Origin: Flavobacterium defluvii
GTDB lineage: Bacteria > Bacteroidota > Bacteroidia > Flavobacteriales > Flavobacteriaceae
Reading direction: 5' to 3'
Assembly (NCBI RefSeq): GCF_900129555.1
Contig: NZ_FQWC01000003.1
Coordinates: 1-64,000 of the forward strand
Length of the DNA: 64,000 nucleotides
The notes below the pieces were generated by a model. That model was not told the origin of the DNA. It ran no database searches and saw only the letters and a list, made by a program, of their open reading frames with translations. Both the position numbers and the translations under genes were made by a program. Shown in pieces: positions 8,265 to 16,777 of the stretch. How positions within the stretch are numbered: the stretch's first letter is position 1; each line of letters opens with the position of its first letter.

Positions 8265-8996
8265 ATGAAATGTGTATTAGTAACAGGCGGTTCAAGAGGA
8301 ATTGGAAGTGCTATTTGTAAAAAATTAGCCGTTGAATCTAATTATCATATTCTGATCAATTATCATTCAAACAAAATCGCTGCCGAAGAAACACTTCAGG
8401 AAATACAAAAATTAGGAGCAACAGGAGAAATTTTAGGTTTTGATGTTGCCAATTTTGAACAAGTACAAGACGTTTTAACAAAATGGCAGGAAACAAATCC
8501 TGAAGCAATTGTGGAGGCAATTGTAAACAATGCCGGGATTACAAAAGACGGTCTTTTTATGTGGATGACTCCTCAGGACTGGAATAGTGTTGTAAATACA
8601 AGTTTAAACGGATTTTTTAATGTGACGCAGTTTTTCATTCAAAAAATGCTTCGCAATAAATATGGACGAATCGTAAATATGGTTTCTGTTTCCGGAGTAA
8701 AAGGAACAGCAGGACAAACCAATTATTCGGCAGCAAAAGGAGCAATTGTTGCGGCTACAAAAGCACTGGCACAAGAAGTTGCAAAACGTAATATAACCGT
8801 AAACGCTGTTGCGCCTGGTTTTATCAGAACAGATATGACAAGCGAGCTTGACGAAAAAGAATTATTAAAACTAATTCCGGTAAATCGTTTTGGCGAAGCC
8901 GAAGAAGTAGCAGATTTGGTAAGCTTTTTGATTTCAAAAAAATCGAGTTATATTACCGGCGAGATTATTAACATTAACGGCGGAATATATTCTTAA
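8265..8996 (+). CDS. 3-oxoacyl-ACP reductase of the aryl polyene pathway
   Basis: A short-chain dehydrogenase of 243 residues. The cofactor loop TGGSRGIG is at 7-14, NNAG at 88-91, and the catalytic set is Ser141, Tyr154 and Lys158 (VSVSGVKGTAGQTNYSAAKG). PG at about 188 and the INGG end fit FabG. It reduces the beta-keto group after each condensation, using NADPH. A housekeeping fabG should exist elsewhere, so this copy is probably dedicated to the pigment (equivalent to ApeQ of aryl polyene clusters). Confidence 0.88.
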   Translation: MKCVLVTGGSRGIGSAICKKLAVESNYHILINYHSNKIAAEETLQEIQKLGATGEILGFDVANFEQVQDVLTKWQETNPEAIVEAIVNNAGITKDGLFMWMTPQDWNSVVNTSLNGFFNVTQFFIQKMLRNKYGRIVNMVSVSGVKGTAGQTNYSAAKGAIVAATKALAQEVAKRNITVNAVAPGFIRTDMTSELDEKELLKLIPVNRFGEAEEVADLVSFLISKKSSYITGEIININGGIYS

Positions 8997-9086
8997 AATA
9001 TTATGTTTGCATAATAAAAAGATTAAAAAAAAATTGCCTTTGTTTAAAAATTACACTTTAAGGATAAAAAATTACTTTGAAAGACG

Positions 9087-10322
9087 ATGAATAAGAGAGT
9101 TGTAATTACTGGAATGGGAATTTATTCTTGTATCGGAACTTCTTTAGATGAAGTAAAGGAATCATTGTATAACGGAAAATCGGGTATTCAGTTTGATGCT
9201 GAAAGAAAAGAATTTGGTTTTCAGTCAGCCTTAACCGGTATGGTTCCAAAAGCTGATTTAAAAAATCTATTGACCCGAAGACAGCGTATGAGTATTGGTG
9301 AAGAAACCGAATATGCTTATATGGCAACTATCGAAGCATTAAAAAATGCGGGCATCGACGATGCTTTTTTTGATACTCGCGAAGTGGGAATTATGTATGG
9401 AAATGACAGCGTTTCTAAAGCCATTATTGATGCTACAGATATTGTTCGCGAGAAAAAAGACACTGCTTTAATTGGGTCTGGTGCCATTTTTAAATCGATG
9501 AATTCTACAGTAACAATGAATCTTTCAACGATTTTTAAACTTCGTGGAATTAATTTAACCGTAAGTGCAGCCTGCGCCAGCGGATCTCATTCTATAGGAC
9601 TGGCTTATTTTTTAATAAAAAGCGGCTTTCAGGATATCATTATAACGGGAGGAGCACAGGAAATCAACAAATATGCGATGAGCAGTTTTGACGGTTTAGG
9701 TGTTTTTTCAAACAGAGAAAACGATCCGGAAAAAGCATCAAGACCTTTTGATGCCGGACGCGACGGATTAATTCCGAGTGGCGGCGGAGCAACCTTAATT
9801 TTGGAAAGTTACGAATCTGCTATTGCTCGTGGAGCCAACATTATTGCAGAAGTTTCAGGTTACGGATTTTCATCAAACGGAGGCCATATTTCAACTCCAA
9901 ACGTTGAAGGACCTGCAACTGCAATGCAGAGAGCTCTTGAAGATGCCAGACTAAAAGCAACAGATATTGAGTATATAAATGCACACGCAACCTCAACTCC
10001 GGTTGGTGATGCAAACGAAGCCAAAGCTATTTTTGAAGTTTTTGGTGAGAAAAATCCTTATGTAAGTTCAACAAAATCAATGACAGGCCACGAATGCTGG
10101 ATGGCCGGAGCTAGCGAAATTATCTATTCTATCCTAATGATGCAGAACGATTTCATTGCGCCAAACATCAATTTAGAAAACCCGGATGAAGATGCTTCAA
10201 AATTAAATTTAGTTAAAACTACGTTAAACAAAAAATTTGACATATTTTTGTCCAATTCTTTCGGTTTCGGAGGAACCAACTCTGCGTTGGTGGTTAAAAA
10301 GTTTAAATTGAACGATGAATAA
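9087..10322 (+). CDS. Beta-ketoacyl-ACP synthase, FabF type, catalytically complete
   Basis: The protein has 411 residues with the KAS I/II fold. The nucleophile Cys163 lies in SAACASGSHS, and the catalytic His residues are His300 (NAHATSTPVGD) and His335 (TGHECWMAGASE). SFGFGGTNSALV ends the fold. It should extend the aryl or alkyl chain by decarboxylative condensation with malonyl-ACP. A 90-bp gap precedes it, and its end overlaps the ACP gene by 8 bases, so the pair is translationally coupled. A TAnnTTTG-like word at 9002-9009 could give an internal promoter, but no -33 element is clear. Confidence 0.9.
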   Translation: MNKRVVITGMGIYSCIGTSLDEVKESLYNGKSGIQFDAERKEFGFQSALTGMVPKADLKNLLTRRQRMSIGEETEYAYMATIEALKNAGIDDAFFDTREVGIMYGNDSVSKAIIDATDIVREKKDTALIGSGAIFKSMNSTVTMNLSTIFKLRGINLTVSAACASGSHSIGLAYFLIKSGFQDIIITGGAQEINKYAMSSFDGLGVFSNRENDPEKASRPFDAGRDGLIPSGGGATLILESYESAIARGANIIAEVSGYGFSSNGGHISTPNVEGPATAMQRALEDARLKATDIEYINAHATSTPVGDANEAKAIFEVFGEKNPYVSSTKSMTGHECWMAGASEIIYSILMMQNDFIAPNINLENPDEDASKLNLVKTTLNKKFDIFLSNSFGFGGTNSALVVKKFKLNDE

Positions 10323-10569
10323 AGAAGATATTATAGCAAAAATTAATGGTTTTTTAGTTGATGAATTTGAAGTAGACAATGACGACATTGAACCAAATGC
10401 TAATTTGAAAGATACACTTGGGTTAGACAGTCTGGATTATGTTGATTTAGTTGTTTCAATAGAATCTAACTTTGGGGTAAAACTAGTTGAAGCAGATTTT
10501 GTTGGAATTTCTGATTTCCAAAGTTTCTATGACCTTATCGAAAATAAATTAAAAGCCAAAACAGCTTAA
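10315..10569 (+). CDS. Acyl carrier protein
   Basis: The protein has 84 residues and is acidic. The phosphopantetheine attachment Ser is in the GLDSLDYVDLV motif at about residue 42. It overlaps the preceding ketosynthase by 8 bases and the following acyltransferase by one base (TAATG). It probably carries the growing aryl polyene chain or the dialkylresorcinol precursors. Which of the two ACPs in the locus serves which half cannot be read from sequence. Confidence 0.9.
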   Translation: MNKEDIIAKINGFLVDEFEVDNDDIEPNANLKDTLGLDSLDYVDLVVSIESNFGVKLVEADFVGISDFQSFYDLIENKLKAKTA

Positions 10570-11450
10570 TGAGTGAATGGGATGGCAAATCAAAAGGAAC
10601 AGTTTTAGGTTATAAAATATTCGTTTTTTTGATTCAAAAAGCGGGTGTTAAATCTGCTTATGTTTTACTTTATTTTGTTGCTTCTTATTACTTTTTATTT
10701 TTAAAAAAAAGCAATCGCGCTATTTTTTATTATTTTAAAGAAAGGCTTCAATATTCCTATTTTAAATCTAAAAAAATGGTTTTCAAAAGTTATTATACTT
10801 TTGGCCAGACCATTATTGATAAAGTTTCCATTTCTGCCGGAATGCGAAACAAATTTACCTATGAGTTTGACGGAATCGAGACTTTAAAAAATCTTTTAAC
10901 AGAAAAAAAAGGCGGTGTTTTAATCAGTGCACATGTCGGGAATTTTGAAATCGCCGAACATTTTTTTGGCGAAATTGATATCGATTTTCAAATTAATCTG
11001 GTTACGACAGATTTAGAGCATTCGGCTATAAAAAATTATCTCGAAAGCATTACCCAAAAACCAACCGTAAAATTCATTATTATCAAAGAAGATTTATCTC
11101 ATATTTTTGAGATCAATGCCGCTTTGGCTAATAACGAATTGGTTTGCTTTACAGGCGACCGCTATTTTGAAGGCACAAAATCACTTTCTGAAAACATCCT
11201 TGGAAAGGAAGCTAATTTTCCGGCAGGACCATTTTTAATTGCATCAAGATTAAAAGTTCCCGTTGTATTTGTATATGTAATGAAAGAACCTAACCTGCAT
11301 TATCATTTATATGCAAGAGAAGCCACAGTAAAACACCGAGACGAAAAAGCCCTTTTAAAAGAATACGTTACCAGTGTAGAAAGCATTGTAAAAAAATATC
11401 CTTTGCAATGGTTTAATTATTTCGATTTCTGGAACGATCTAAAAAAATAG
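10569..11450 (+). CDS. LpxL/HtrB-type acyltransferase
   Basis: The protein has 293 residues with a hydrophobic N-terminal anchor at about 15-48. The acyltransferase HxxxxE motif is His122 to Glu127 in SAHVGNFEIAEHFFGE, as in lipid A late acyltransferases. The segment TGDRYFEG near 197 is typical of the family's second block. In this locus the substrate is more likely a polyene acyl-ACP than lipid A, so it is one candidate for joining the aryl polyene acid to the dialkylresorcinol at the inner membrane. It is coupled to the ACP gene upstream. A 185-bp gap with repeat DNA follows. Confidence 0.85.
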   Translation: MSEWDGKSKGTVLGYKIFVFLIQKAGVKSAYVLLYFVASYYFLFLKKSNRAIFYYFKERLQYSYFKSKKMVFKSYYTFGQTIIDKVSISAGMRNKFTYEFDGIETLKNLLTEKKGGVLISAHVGNFEIAEHFFGEIDIDFQINLVTTDLEHSAIKNYLESITQKPTVKFIIIKEDLSHIFEINAALANNELVCFTGDRYFEGTKSLSENILGKEANFPAGPFLIASRLKVPVVFVYVMKEPNLHYHLYAREATVKHRDEKALLKEYVTSVESIVKKYPLQWFNYFDFWNDLKK

Positions 11451-11457
11451 ACCACTG

Positions 11458-11560
11458 ATTTTACGGATGAAACGGGTTTATACAGGTTTTCTTTATAAAT
11501 AACTAAACAAAAATAATCCGTGTAAACCCGTTTCATTCGTTAAACCCGCGGGCCAGAAAA
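11458..11560. repeat. Intergenic palindromic repeat, REP-like
   Basis: GATGAAACGGGTTTATAC (11466-11483) and GTGTAAACCCGTTTCATTC (11520-11538) are imperfect inverted arms around an AT-rich loop, followed by CCCGCGGGCC. A related word set (TGTAAATCCGCTTAATCTG...CTGCGGGCC) occurs at 18520-18555, and similar words occur at 29470-29610. This marks a dispersed repeat family. Confidence 0.6.
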
Positions 11561-11601
11561 CCTCCCAATAACCAAGAAAAATCCGTTTAAATAAATTTAC
11601 T

Positions 11602-11609
11602 TATTTTTG
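11602..11609 (+). promoter_or_regulatory. Candidate -7 promoter element before darA
   Basis: TATTTTTG fits TAnnTTTG and lies 26 bases before the darA start in the only sizeable gap of this part of the cluster. No TTG is found at the expected -33 distance, so the call is weak. Confidence 0.3.
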
Positions 11610-11635
11610 TTCGCAACCAAAGCAACAAAACCTCA

Positions 11636-12538
11636 ATGAAAAATGTTCTCGTAATTTATTATACCCAATCTGGACAATTGGAATCTATTGCAAAAAACAT
11701 TGCAAAACCATTTCTAAATTCAGATCAGGTGAATCTCACTTTTCATGAAATAAAATTAGAAAAACCGTTTCCATTTCCATGGAATAAAGAATCGTTTTTT
11801 GATGCTTTCCCAGAATCTTTTTTACAGATTCCGACTGCATTAAAACCAGTTCCAGAAGAGATTTTAAATACAAAATTTGATTTGGTTTTATTTCATTACC
11901 AAGTTTGGTATTTATCGCCATCCATTCCGATAAATTCATTTTTGAAAAGTGAAGATGCTAAGAAAATTTTGAACAATACGCCAGTTATTACCATCAGCGG
12001 TTCGAGAAATATGTGGATTATGGCGCAGGAAAAAATCAAAGTTTTGTTGAAAGAAGCAAATGCACAATTAGTAGGAAATGTAGCTTTGGTAGATCGAGTT
12101 GGAAATTTAATAAGTGTTATTACAATTGTAGAATGGATGTTTTCTGGTGTTAAGAAAAAATATTTAGGTATTTTTCCATTGCCCGGAGTTTCAGAAAAAG
12201 ATATAAACGAATCTCCAAAGTTCGGAGAAGTTATGCTTTCTGCCTTAAACGAGAATAATTTTGGTGATTTACAGCCTAAATTGGTTGAAATTGATGCCGT
12301 AAAGATTAGCCCGTATTTAGTAACTGTAGACAAAACAGCCAATAAAATTTTCAATAAATGGTCAAACCTCATTTATAAAAATCAAAAAAACCGAAAAACA
12401 CTTCTAAAAGTATTTAATGTTTATTTATTCTTGGCAATTTGGTTAATCTCACCAATAGTGTATATATTGCACTTTATTTCCTACCCTTTTAAGTTAAAAA
12501 CCATAAAAAGACAAACTCAATATTATCAAGGAGTTTAG
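11636..12538 (+). CDS. darA: DarA: flavodoxin-like enzyme of dialkylresorcinol synthesis
   Basis: The protein has 300 residues. The N-terminal two thirds are flavodoxin-like: VLVIYYTQSGQLESIAKNI is the FMN-phosphate loop, and TISGSRNMWIMAQE is a second flavin-contact region. The last 45 residues contain a membrane segment (VYLFLAIWLISPIVYILHF). In the dialkylresorcinol pathway DarA oxidises (aromatises) the cyclohexanedione made by DarB. Pairing with darB 15 bases downstream and the family's membrane tail support the name. Many databases call it the dialkylresorcinol condensing enzyme. Confidence 0.85.
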   Translation: MKNVLVIYYTQSGQLESIAKNIAKPFLNSDQVNLTFHEIKLEKPFPFPWNKESFFDAFPESFLQIPTALKPVPEEILNTKFDLVLFHYQVWYLSPSIPINSFLKSEDAKKILNNTPVITISGSRNMWIMAQEKIKVLLKEANAQLVGNVALVDRVGNLISVITIVEWMFSGVKKKYLGIFPLPGVSEKDINESPKFGEVMLSALNENNFGDLQPKLVEIDAVKISPYLVTVDKTANKIFNKWSNLIYKNQKNRKTLLKVFNVYLFLAIWLISPIVYILHFISYPFKLKTIKRQTQYYQGV

Positions 12539-12553
12539 AAGCGAATTTAGATT

Positions 12554-13687
12554 ATGTTTGAAGTATATATCACAAAAGCTGCAAAATATTTGCCCAACGA
12601 AGCTGTTTCGAATGATGAAATGGAAGCCTATTTAGGCCTAATCAACGATACTGCCTCAAAAGCAAGACGTATTATTTTGCGCAACAACAAAATTACAAGC
12701 CGTTATTATGCTGTTGACAAAACAGGAAAAAGCACACACAGCAACGCCGAATTAACACGAAATGCTATTTTACCGTTATTCGACGAAAATTTTACGCCTC
12801 AGGATTTAGAAGTACTTTCATGCGGAACCTCAACGCCGGACATTTTTCTTCCTTCGCATGCTGCGATGGTTCATGGTTTGCTAAAAAATAAATCGGTAGA
12901 ATTAAACTCTTCAACAGGAGTTTGCTGCGCCGGAATGAACTCTCTTAAATTTGGTTTTCTTTCGGTACGTTCTGGAAATTCAAATAACGCAATCTGCACA
13001 GGATCTGAAAAAGTTTCGACCTGGCTAAATGCTCAAAAATACAATCACGAAGCCGAGAATTTAAAAAATCTTGAAGAACAGCCAATTATTGCTTTCAAAA
13101 AGGATTTCTTAAGATGGATGCTTTCTGATGGTGCGGGAGCTTTCTTATTAGAAAATAAACCACGCGGACCAATCTCCCTTAAAATCGAATGGATGGAAGC
13201 TTTTTCGTATGCTTACGAATTAGAAACCTGCATGTATGCCGGTGGAGATAAACTTGAAAACGGAGAAATCAAAGGATGGAGCGATTATGCACCGGAACAA
13301 TGGTTAAACGAATCTGTTTTCTCAATTAAACAAGATGTTAAACTTTTAGACGAATTTATTCTTTCTAAAGGTGCCGAAAGCATGAAAGACGCGATGGATA
13401 AAAACAACATCAAATCTGAAGATATTACTTATTTTATTCCTCACGTTTCTTCTAACTTTTTTGTCGAAGGATTAAAGAAAGGGCTAACCGAAAAAGGAAT
13501 CGGAATGAGCGATGAAAAATGGTTCATGAATCTTTCCAGAGTTGGTAACGTAGGTTCTGCCTCAATTTATTTAGCACTTGAAGAATTAATGAATTCAGGA
13601 AATTTGAAAAAAGGCGATCATATTCTTTTATCAGTTCCGGAAAGCGGAAGATTCTCTTTTGCGTATGCGTATTTAACTGTTTGCTAA
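12554..13687 (+). CDS. darB: DarB: ketosynthase III-like dialkylresorcinol cyclase
   Basis: The protein has 377 residues with a KAS III-type thiolase fold. Catalytic residues are visible: Cys125 in TGVCCAGMNS, His297 in FIPHVSSNFF and Asn332 in RVGNVGSAS. DarB condenses a beta-ketoacyl and an enoyl/acyl thioester and cyclises them to a 2,5-dialkylcyclohexane-1,3-dione, the precursor of the resorcinol half of flexirubin. It follows darA directly, and its stop overlaps the next start (TAATG at 13685-13689). Confidence 0.88.
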   Translation: MFEVYITKAAKYLPNEAVSNDEMEAYLGLINDTASKARRIILRNNKITSRYYAVDKTGKSTHSNAELTRNAILPLFDENFTPQDLEVLSCGTSTPDIFLPSHAAMVHGLLKNKSVELNSSTGVCCAGMNSLKFGFLSVRSGNSNNAICTGSEKVSTWLNAQKYNHEAENLKNLEEQPIIAFKKDFLRWMLSDGAGAFLLENKPRGPISLKIEWMEAFSYAYELETCMYAGGDKLENGEIKGWSDYAPEQWLNESVFSIKQDVKLLDEFILSKGAESMKDAMDKNNIKSEDITYFIPHVSSNFFVEGLKKGLTEKGIGMSDEKWFMNLSRVGNVGSASIYLALEELMNSGNLKKGDHILLSVPESGRFSFAYAYLTVC

Positions 13688-14115
13688 TGGAAGTTTTACC
13701 TTTAGAAAAAGAAGCTGTCGAAAATTTACTGCCTCAAAAGTTTCCTTTTGTAATGGTAGACAGCATGCTTTCTTATAGTGAGACATCATTAGTTTCTGCT
13801 TTCAATATTAAAAGTGACAATATATTTTTTGAGAATAATACTTTTTTAGAAGCCGGTTTAATCGAACACATGGCGCAGTCTGTAGCACTGCATACCGGAT
13901 ATCAGTTTTTTTTAAGAAACGAAACTGCACCAACGGGTTACATTGGTTCTATTAAAGAAATTGAAATTAAAAAATTACCAAAACTAAACGACACAATACA
14001 ATCTGAAGTAACGATTCTGCAGGAATTTGCCGGAATAACTTTGGTGAATATTGTAACAAAATTAAATAATGAAGAAATTGCAAACGGACAAATGAAAACC
14101 GTTTTAGCCAAATAA
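13687..14115 (+). CDS. FabZ-like hotdog protein, Glu-only active site (ApeP-like)
   Basis: The start is ATG 13687, overlapping the darB stop; an upstream TTG would add two residues. The hotdog fold begins with LLPQKFPFVMVDSM, the counterpart of the FabZ LLPHRFPFLLVD motif. The catalytic HFPG loop is missing (it reads IFFENNTFLEAG), but the Glu of the central helix is kept in GLIEHMAQSVA. Such Glu-only proteins resemble ApeP, which in aryl polyene systems works together with a second dehydratase subunit. Role: 3-hydroxyacyl-ACP dehydration, probably as part of a hetero-oligomer. Confidence 0.8.
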   Translation: MEVLPLEKEAVENLLPQKFPFVMVDSMLSYSETSLVSAFNIKSDNIFFENNTFLEAGLIEHMAQSVALHTGYQFFLRNETAPTGYIGSIKEIEIKKLPKLNDTIQSEVTILQEFAGITLVNIVTKLNNEEIANGQMKTVLAK

Positions 14116-14118
14116 TAT

Positions 14119-14586
14119 ATGATTTTGAATACCGGAGTTGACATACAAAATTATTTACCGCACCGAGCACCAATGCTTATGGTAGATTTGATTTTGGATA
14201 TAGATGCCAGCTTCGTAGAAACCACTTTTTTGATAAAAGAAGACAATATTTTTGTTCAGAATACTATTTTTATCGAAGCTGGTTTAATTGAAAATACGGC
14301 GCAGACTTGTTCGTCGATTGTTGGAAAAAAATATTTTTTTGACGAAGACGGAACAGAAAATGAGAACGTAAATGTAATTGGATTTATTAGTGCCTTAAAA
14401 AATGTAAAAATTCATTCGCTGCCAAAAGTTGGCGATACCATAATTACCAGAGCAAATTTAGTTTCAAAATTTGCCGGCAACGATTACACTTTATGCACGA
14501 TGAGCTGTCAAAGTTTTGTCGAAAATCAGATTCTTTTAGAATGCGAAATTAATTTGTTCATTCAAAAAACAGTTTCGGTTTCATAA
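14119..14586 (+). CDS. Second FabZ-like hotdog protein, Glu-only active site
   Basis: The protein has 155 residues and lies 3 bases after the previous gene, of which it looks like a diverged paralogue. LPHRAPMLMVDLILD matches the FabZ entry motif. The HFPG His is absent (NIFVQNTIFIEAG), while the helix Glu is kept in GLIENTAQTCSS. It probably supports dehydration or binds acyl-ACP intermediates. Whether both paralogues are active, or one is structural, cannot be told from sequence. Confidence 0.78.
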   Translation: MILNTGVDIQNYLPHRAPMLMVDLILDIDASFVETTFLIKEDNIFVQNTIFIEAGLIENTAQTCSSIVGKKYFFDEDGTENENVNVIGFISALKNVKIHSLPKVGDTIITRANLVSKFAGNDYTLCTMSCQSFVENQILLECEINLFIQKTVSVS

Positions 14587-14614
14587 CAATTCCACTTGAA
14601 AATATAACTAGGTA

Positions 14615-15019
14615 ATGGAAAAAGACAAAGTACCTCAGGATCAAAGCAACTTAACAAAAAACAATGTAAAAGAGCTTTTGTATGCAACTGATGAAAATGG
14701 TAATTATACCACAACATTAAGCACTGGCTGGGAACCTAAAACAATAGCACTTTCAAATTCTATTGATGAAATAAACGAGCGAATTGCCGATGCAAAACAA
14801 CAGGTTTTAAATGGCGAAGCAAGTCCGATTGTATATTTTATGGAAGTCAACAAAATGGATCTTACTATTTTATCCAGTTATGTAGGATTTTGGAAATGGC
14901 GCGTAAAAAGACATTTTAAGCCAAGTGTTTTTGCAGCATTAAGCGATAAAATTCTGCAGAAATATGCCGATACATTTGAAATTTCAATCGAAGAATTAAA
15001 AAACAGCATCACCAAATAA
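14615..15019 (+). CDS. Unknown small soluble protein in the flexirubin operon
   Basis: The protein has 134 residues with no signal peptide and no membrane segment. The N-terminus is polar; the C-terminal half is predicted helical and ends in a positively charged WKWRVKRHFKPS segment. I do not recognise a family. Its stop overlaps the start of the BtrH-like gene (AATAATGG), so the two are probably made together and may form a complex. Cytoplasmic location suggests a chaperone or partner of acyl transfer rather than envelope function (inference). Confidence 0.75.
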   Translation: MEKDKVPQDQSNLTKNNVKELLYATDENGNYTTTLSTGWEPKTIALSNSIDEINERIADAKQQVLNGEASPIVYFMEVNKMDLTILSSYVGFWKWRVKRHFKPSVFAALSDKILQKYADTFEISIEELKNSITK

Positions 15020-16017
15020 TGGAATTAACTTTCACACATCATCAGTCTGCTCATTGCGAGAATGGAGTAGCGTCGAATCTGCTAAAAAACAGCGGACTAA
15101 ACATCAGCGAACCGATGGTTTTTGGTATTGGCTCTGGGTTATTTTTTGTATATCTGCCTTTTATAAAAGTCAATTATGCTCCGGCAATTAGTTACAGAAC
15201 TTTGCCTGGACAGATTTTTAATAAAGTTGCCACTCGTTTAAATTTAAAAATAAAAAGACAAAAATTTTCTTCTGTTTCAAATGCTAATAAAGCTTTAGAC
15301 GAAAATTTAAAAAATAATATTCCAACCGGATTACAAGTTGGCGTTTACAATTTAAGTTATTTCCCAGACGAATATCGTTTTCATTTTAACGCACATAATT
15401 TAGTTGTTTACGGAAAAACCGATAAAGATTATTTGGTAAGTGATCCTGTAATGGAAACTGTTACGACTTTAACACACGAAGAAATGGATAAAGTGCGTTT
15501 TGCCAAAGGAGCTTTTGCGCCGCGCGGACAAATGTATTATCCAATTCAGATTCCAAAAGATGTCGATTTAAAAAGCGCCATCATTAAAGGAATAAAAAAT
15601 ACGTGCAGAGATATGTTAGCGCCAATGCCAATTGTTGGTGTTCGCGGCATCAAATTTGTATCAAAGCAAATTAGAAAATGGCCTATAAAACACGGAACCA
15701 AAAAAGCAAATCATTACCTGGCGCAAATGGTTCGTATGCAGGAAGAAATTGGAACCGGCGGCGGTGGTTTCCGTTTTATTTATGCAGCATTTTTACAGGA
15801 GGCTTCGGTTATTTTAGGCAATGAAGAACTAAAAGAACTTTCAAAAGAAATGACAAAAATTGGCGATTCTTGGCGAGATTTTGCTGTTGAAGCTTCGCGA
15901 ATTTATAAAAACAGAAGTGCCAAAGAAGATGCATACAACACGATTGCCGATGAACTTTTGGACATTGCCAACAGAGAAGAAATCTTTTTCAAAAAACTAA
16001 AAAAAGCTATCAGCTAA
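15019..16017 (+). CDS. BtrH-like acyltransferase / cysteine-peptidase-fold protein
   Basis: The protein has 332 residues. The N-terminal half resembles the BtrH domain of butirosin biosynthesis: HHQSAHCENGVASNLLKNSG, then EPMVFGIGSGLFF. A C39-peptidase-like triad can be proposed as Cys13, His126 (NAHNLVVYG) and Asp142 (YLVSDP). The C-terminal half (DUF4872-like) is helical. BtrH moves an acyl group from an ACP to an amino-sugar acceptor, so this protein could move the polyene acyl chain from ACP to an alcohol or phenol acceptor such as the dialkylresorcinol. That role is inference. Confidence 0.75.
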   Translation: MELTFTHHQSAHCENGVASNLLKNSGLNISEPMVFGIGSGLFFVYLPFIKVNYAPAISYRTLPGQIFNKVATRLNLKIKRQKFSSVSNANKALDENLKNNIPTGLQVGVYNLSYFPDEYRFHFNAHNLVVYGKTDKDYLVSDPVMETVTTLTHEEMDKVRFAKGAFAPRGQMYYPIQIPKDVDLKSAIIKGIKNTCRDMLAPMPIVGVRGIKFVSKQIRKWPIKHGTKKANHYLAQMVRMQEEIGTGGGGFRFIYAAFLQEASVILGNEELKELSKEMTKIGDSWRDFAVEASRIYKNRSAKEDAYNTIADELLDIANREEIFFKKLKKAIS

Positions 16018-16024
16018 ATATATT

Positions 16025-16777
16025 TTGCAGTCTATAATTAAAATAGAATCCCTTTCGAAAAAGTACAAAGAAGCAGATCAATATTCTTTGAACAATGTTT
16101 CGCTGGATATCAATGAAGGAGAAATTTTTGGTTTATTAGGACCAAATGGTGCCGGAAAAACAACTTTAATTTCAATGCTCTGCGGATTGGTAAAACCAAC
16201 TTCGGGACATTTTACAATTGATGGCTTAGACTATCAGCATCATTCTTCAAAAATTAAAAAAATTATAGGCGTAGTTCCTCAGGAATATGCCTTATATCCT
16301 ACTCTTACGGCAAGAGAAAACCTGCATTATTTTGGAAGTATGTACGGTTTAAAAGGTTCTGATTTAAAAGATAAAGTAATTGAAACTCTGGATCTTTTAG
16401 GACTTTTAAAATTTGCCGATAAAGCTGTTGGAACTTTTTCCGGCGGTATGAAACGTCGTGTGAATTTAATTGCCGGAATTTTGCATAACCCAAAAGTTTT
16501 ATTCTTAGATGAACCAACTGTTGGTGTCGATGTACAATCTAAAAATGCTATTATAGATTATCTAAAAGTGTTGAACCAAAACGGAACCTCTATTATTTAC
16601 ACTTCGCATCATTTGGCCGAAGCCGAGGATTTTTGCAGCACAATTGCGATCATTGACAGAGGTCAGATTTATACGAAAGGAACACCTTCAACCTTAATTA
16701 ATTCTGTTGAAGATGCCCGCAATCTCGAAGACGTTTTTATTTCATTAACCGGAAAAGATCTTAGAGATGCTATATAA
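16025..16777 (+). CDS. ABC transporter ATP-binding protein
   Basis: The protein has 250 residues. Walker A is GPNGAGKTT at about 38-46, the Q-loop is VVPQEYALYP, the signature is FSGGMKRRV and Walker B is VLFLDEPTVGVD, followed by the switch His in TSHHLAEAE. It appears to start with TTG at 16025, 8 bases after the BtrH-like gene; no ATG lies upstream in frame within the gap. It pairs with the permease that overlaps its end by 11 bases and probably powers export of a pigment or lipid precursor across the inner membrane. Confidence 0.88.
   Translation: MQSIIKIESLSKKYKEADQYSLNNVSLDINEGEIFGLLGPNGAGKTTLISMLCGLVKPTSGHFTIDGLDYQHHSSKIKKIIGVVPQEYALYPTLTARENLHYFGSMYGLKGSDLKDKVIETLDLLGLLKFADKAVGTFSGGMKRRVNLIAGILHNPKVLFLDEPTVGVDVQSKNAIIDYLKVLNQNGTSIIYTSHHLAEAEDFCSTIAIIDRGQIYTKGTPSTLINSVEDARNLEDVFISLTGKDLRDAI

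Noticed and set aside
9002..9009. Promoter (TATGTTTG) before the ketosynthase gene at 9087
   Set aside because: The -7 word fits, but there is no TTG at a suitable distance, and the word can occur by chance in such AT-rich DNA.
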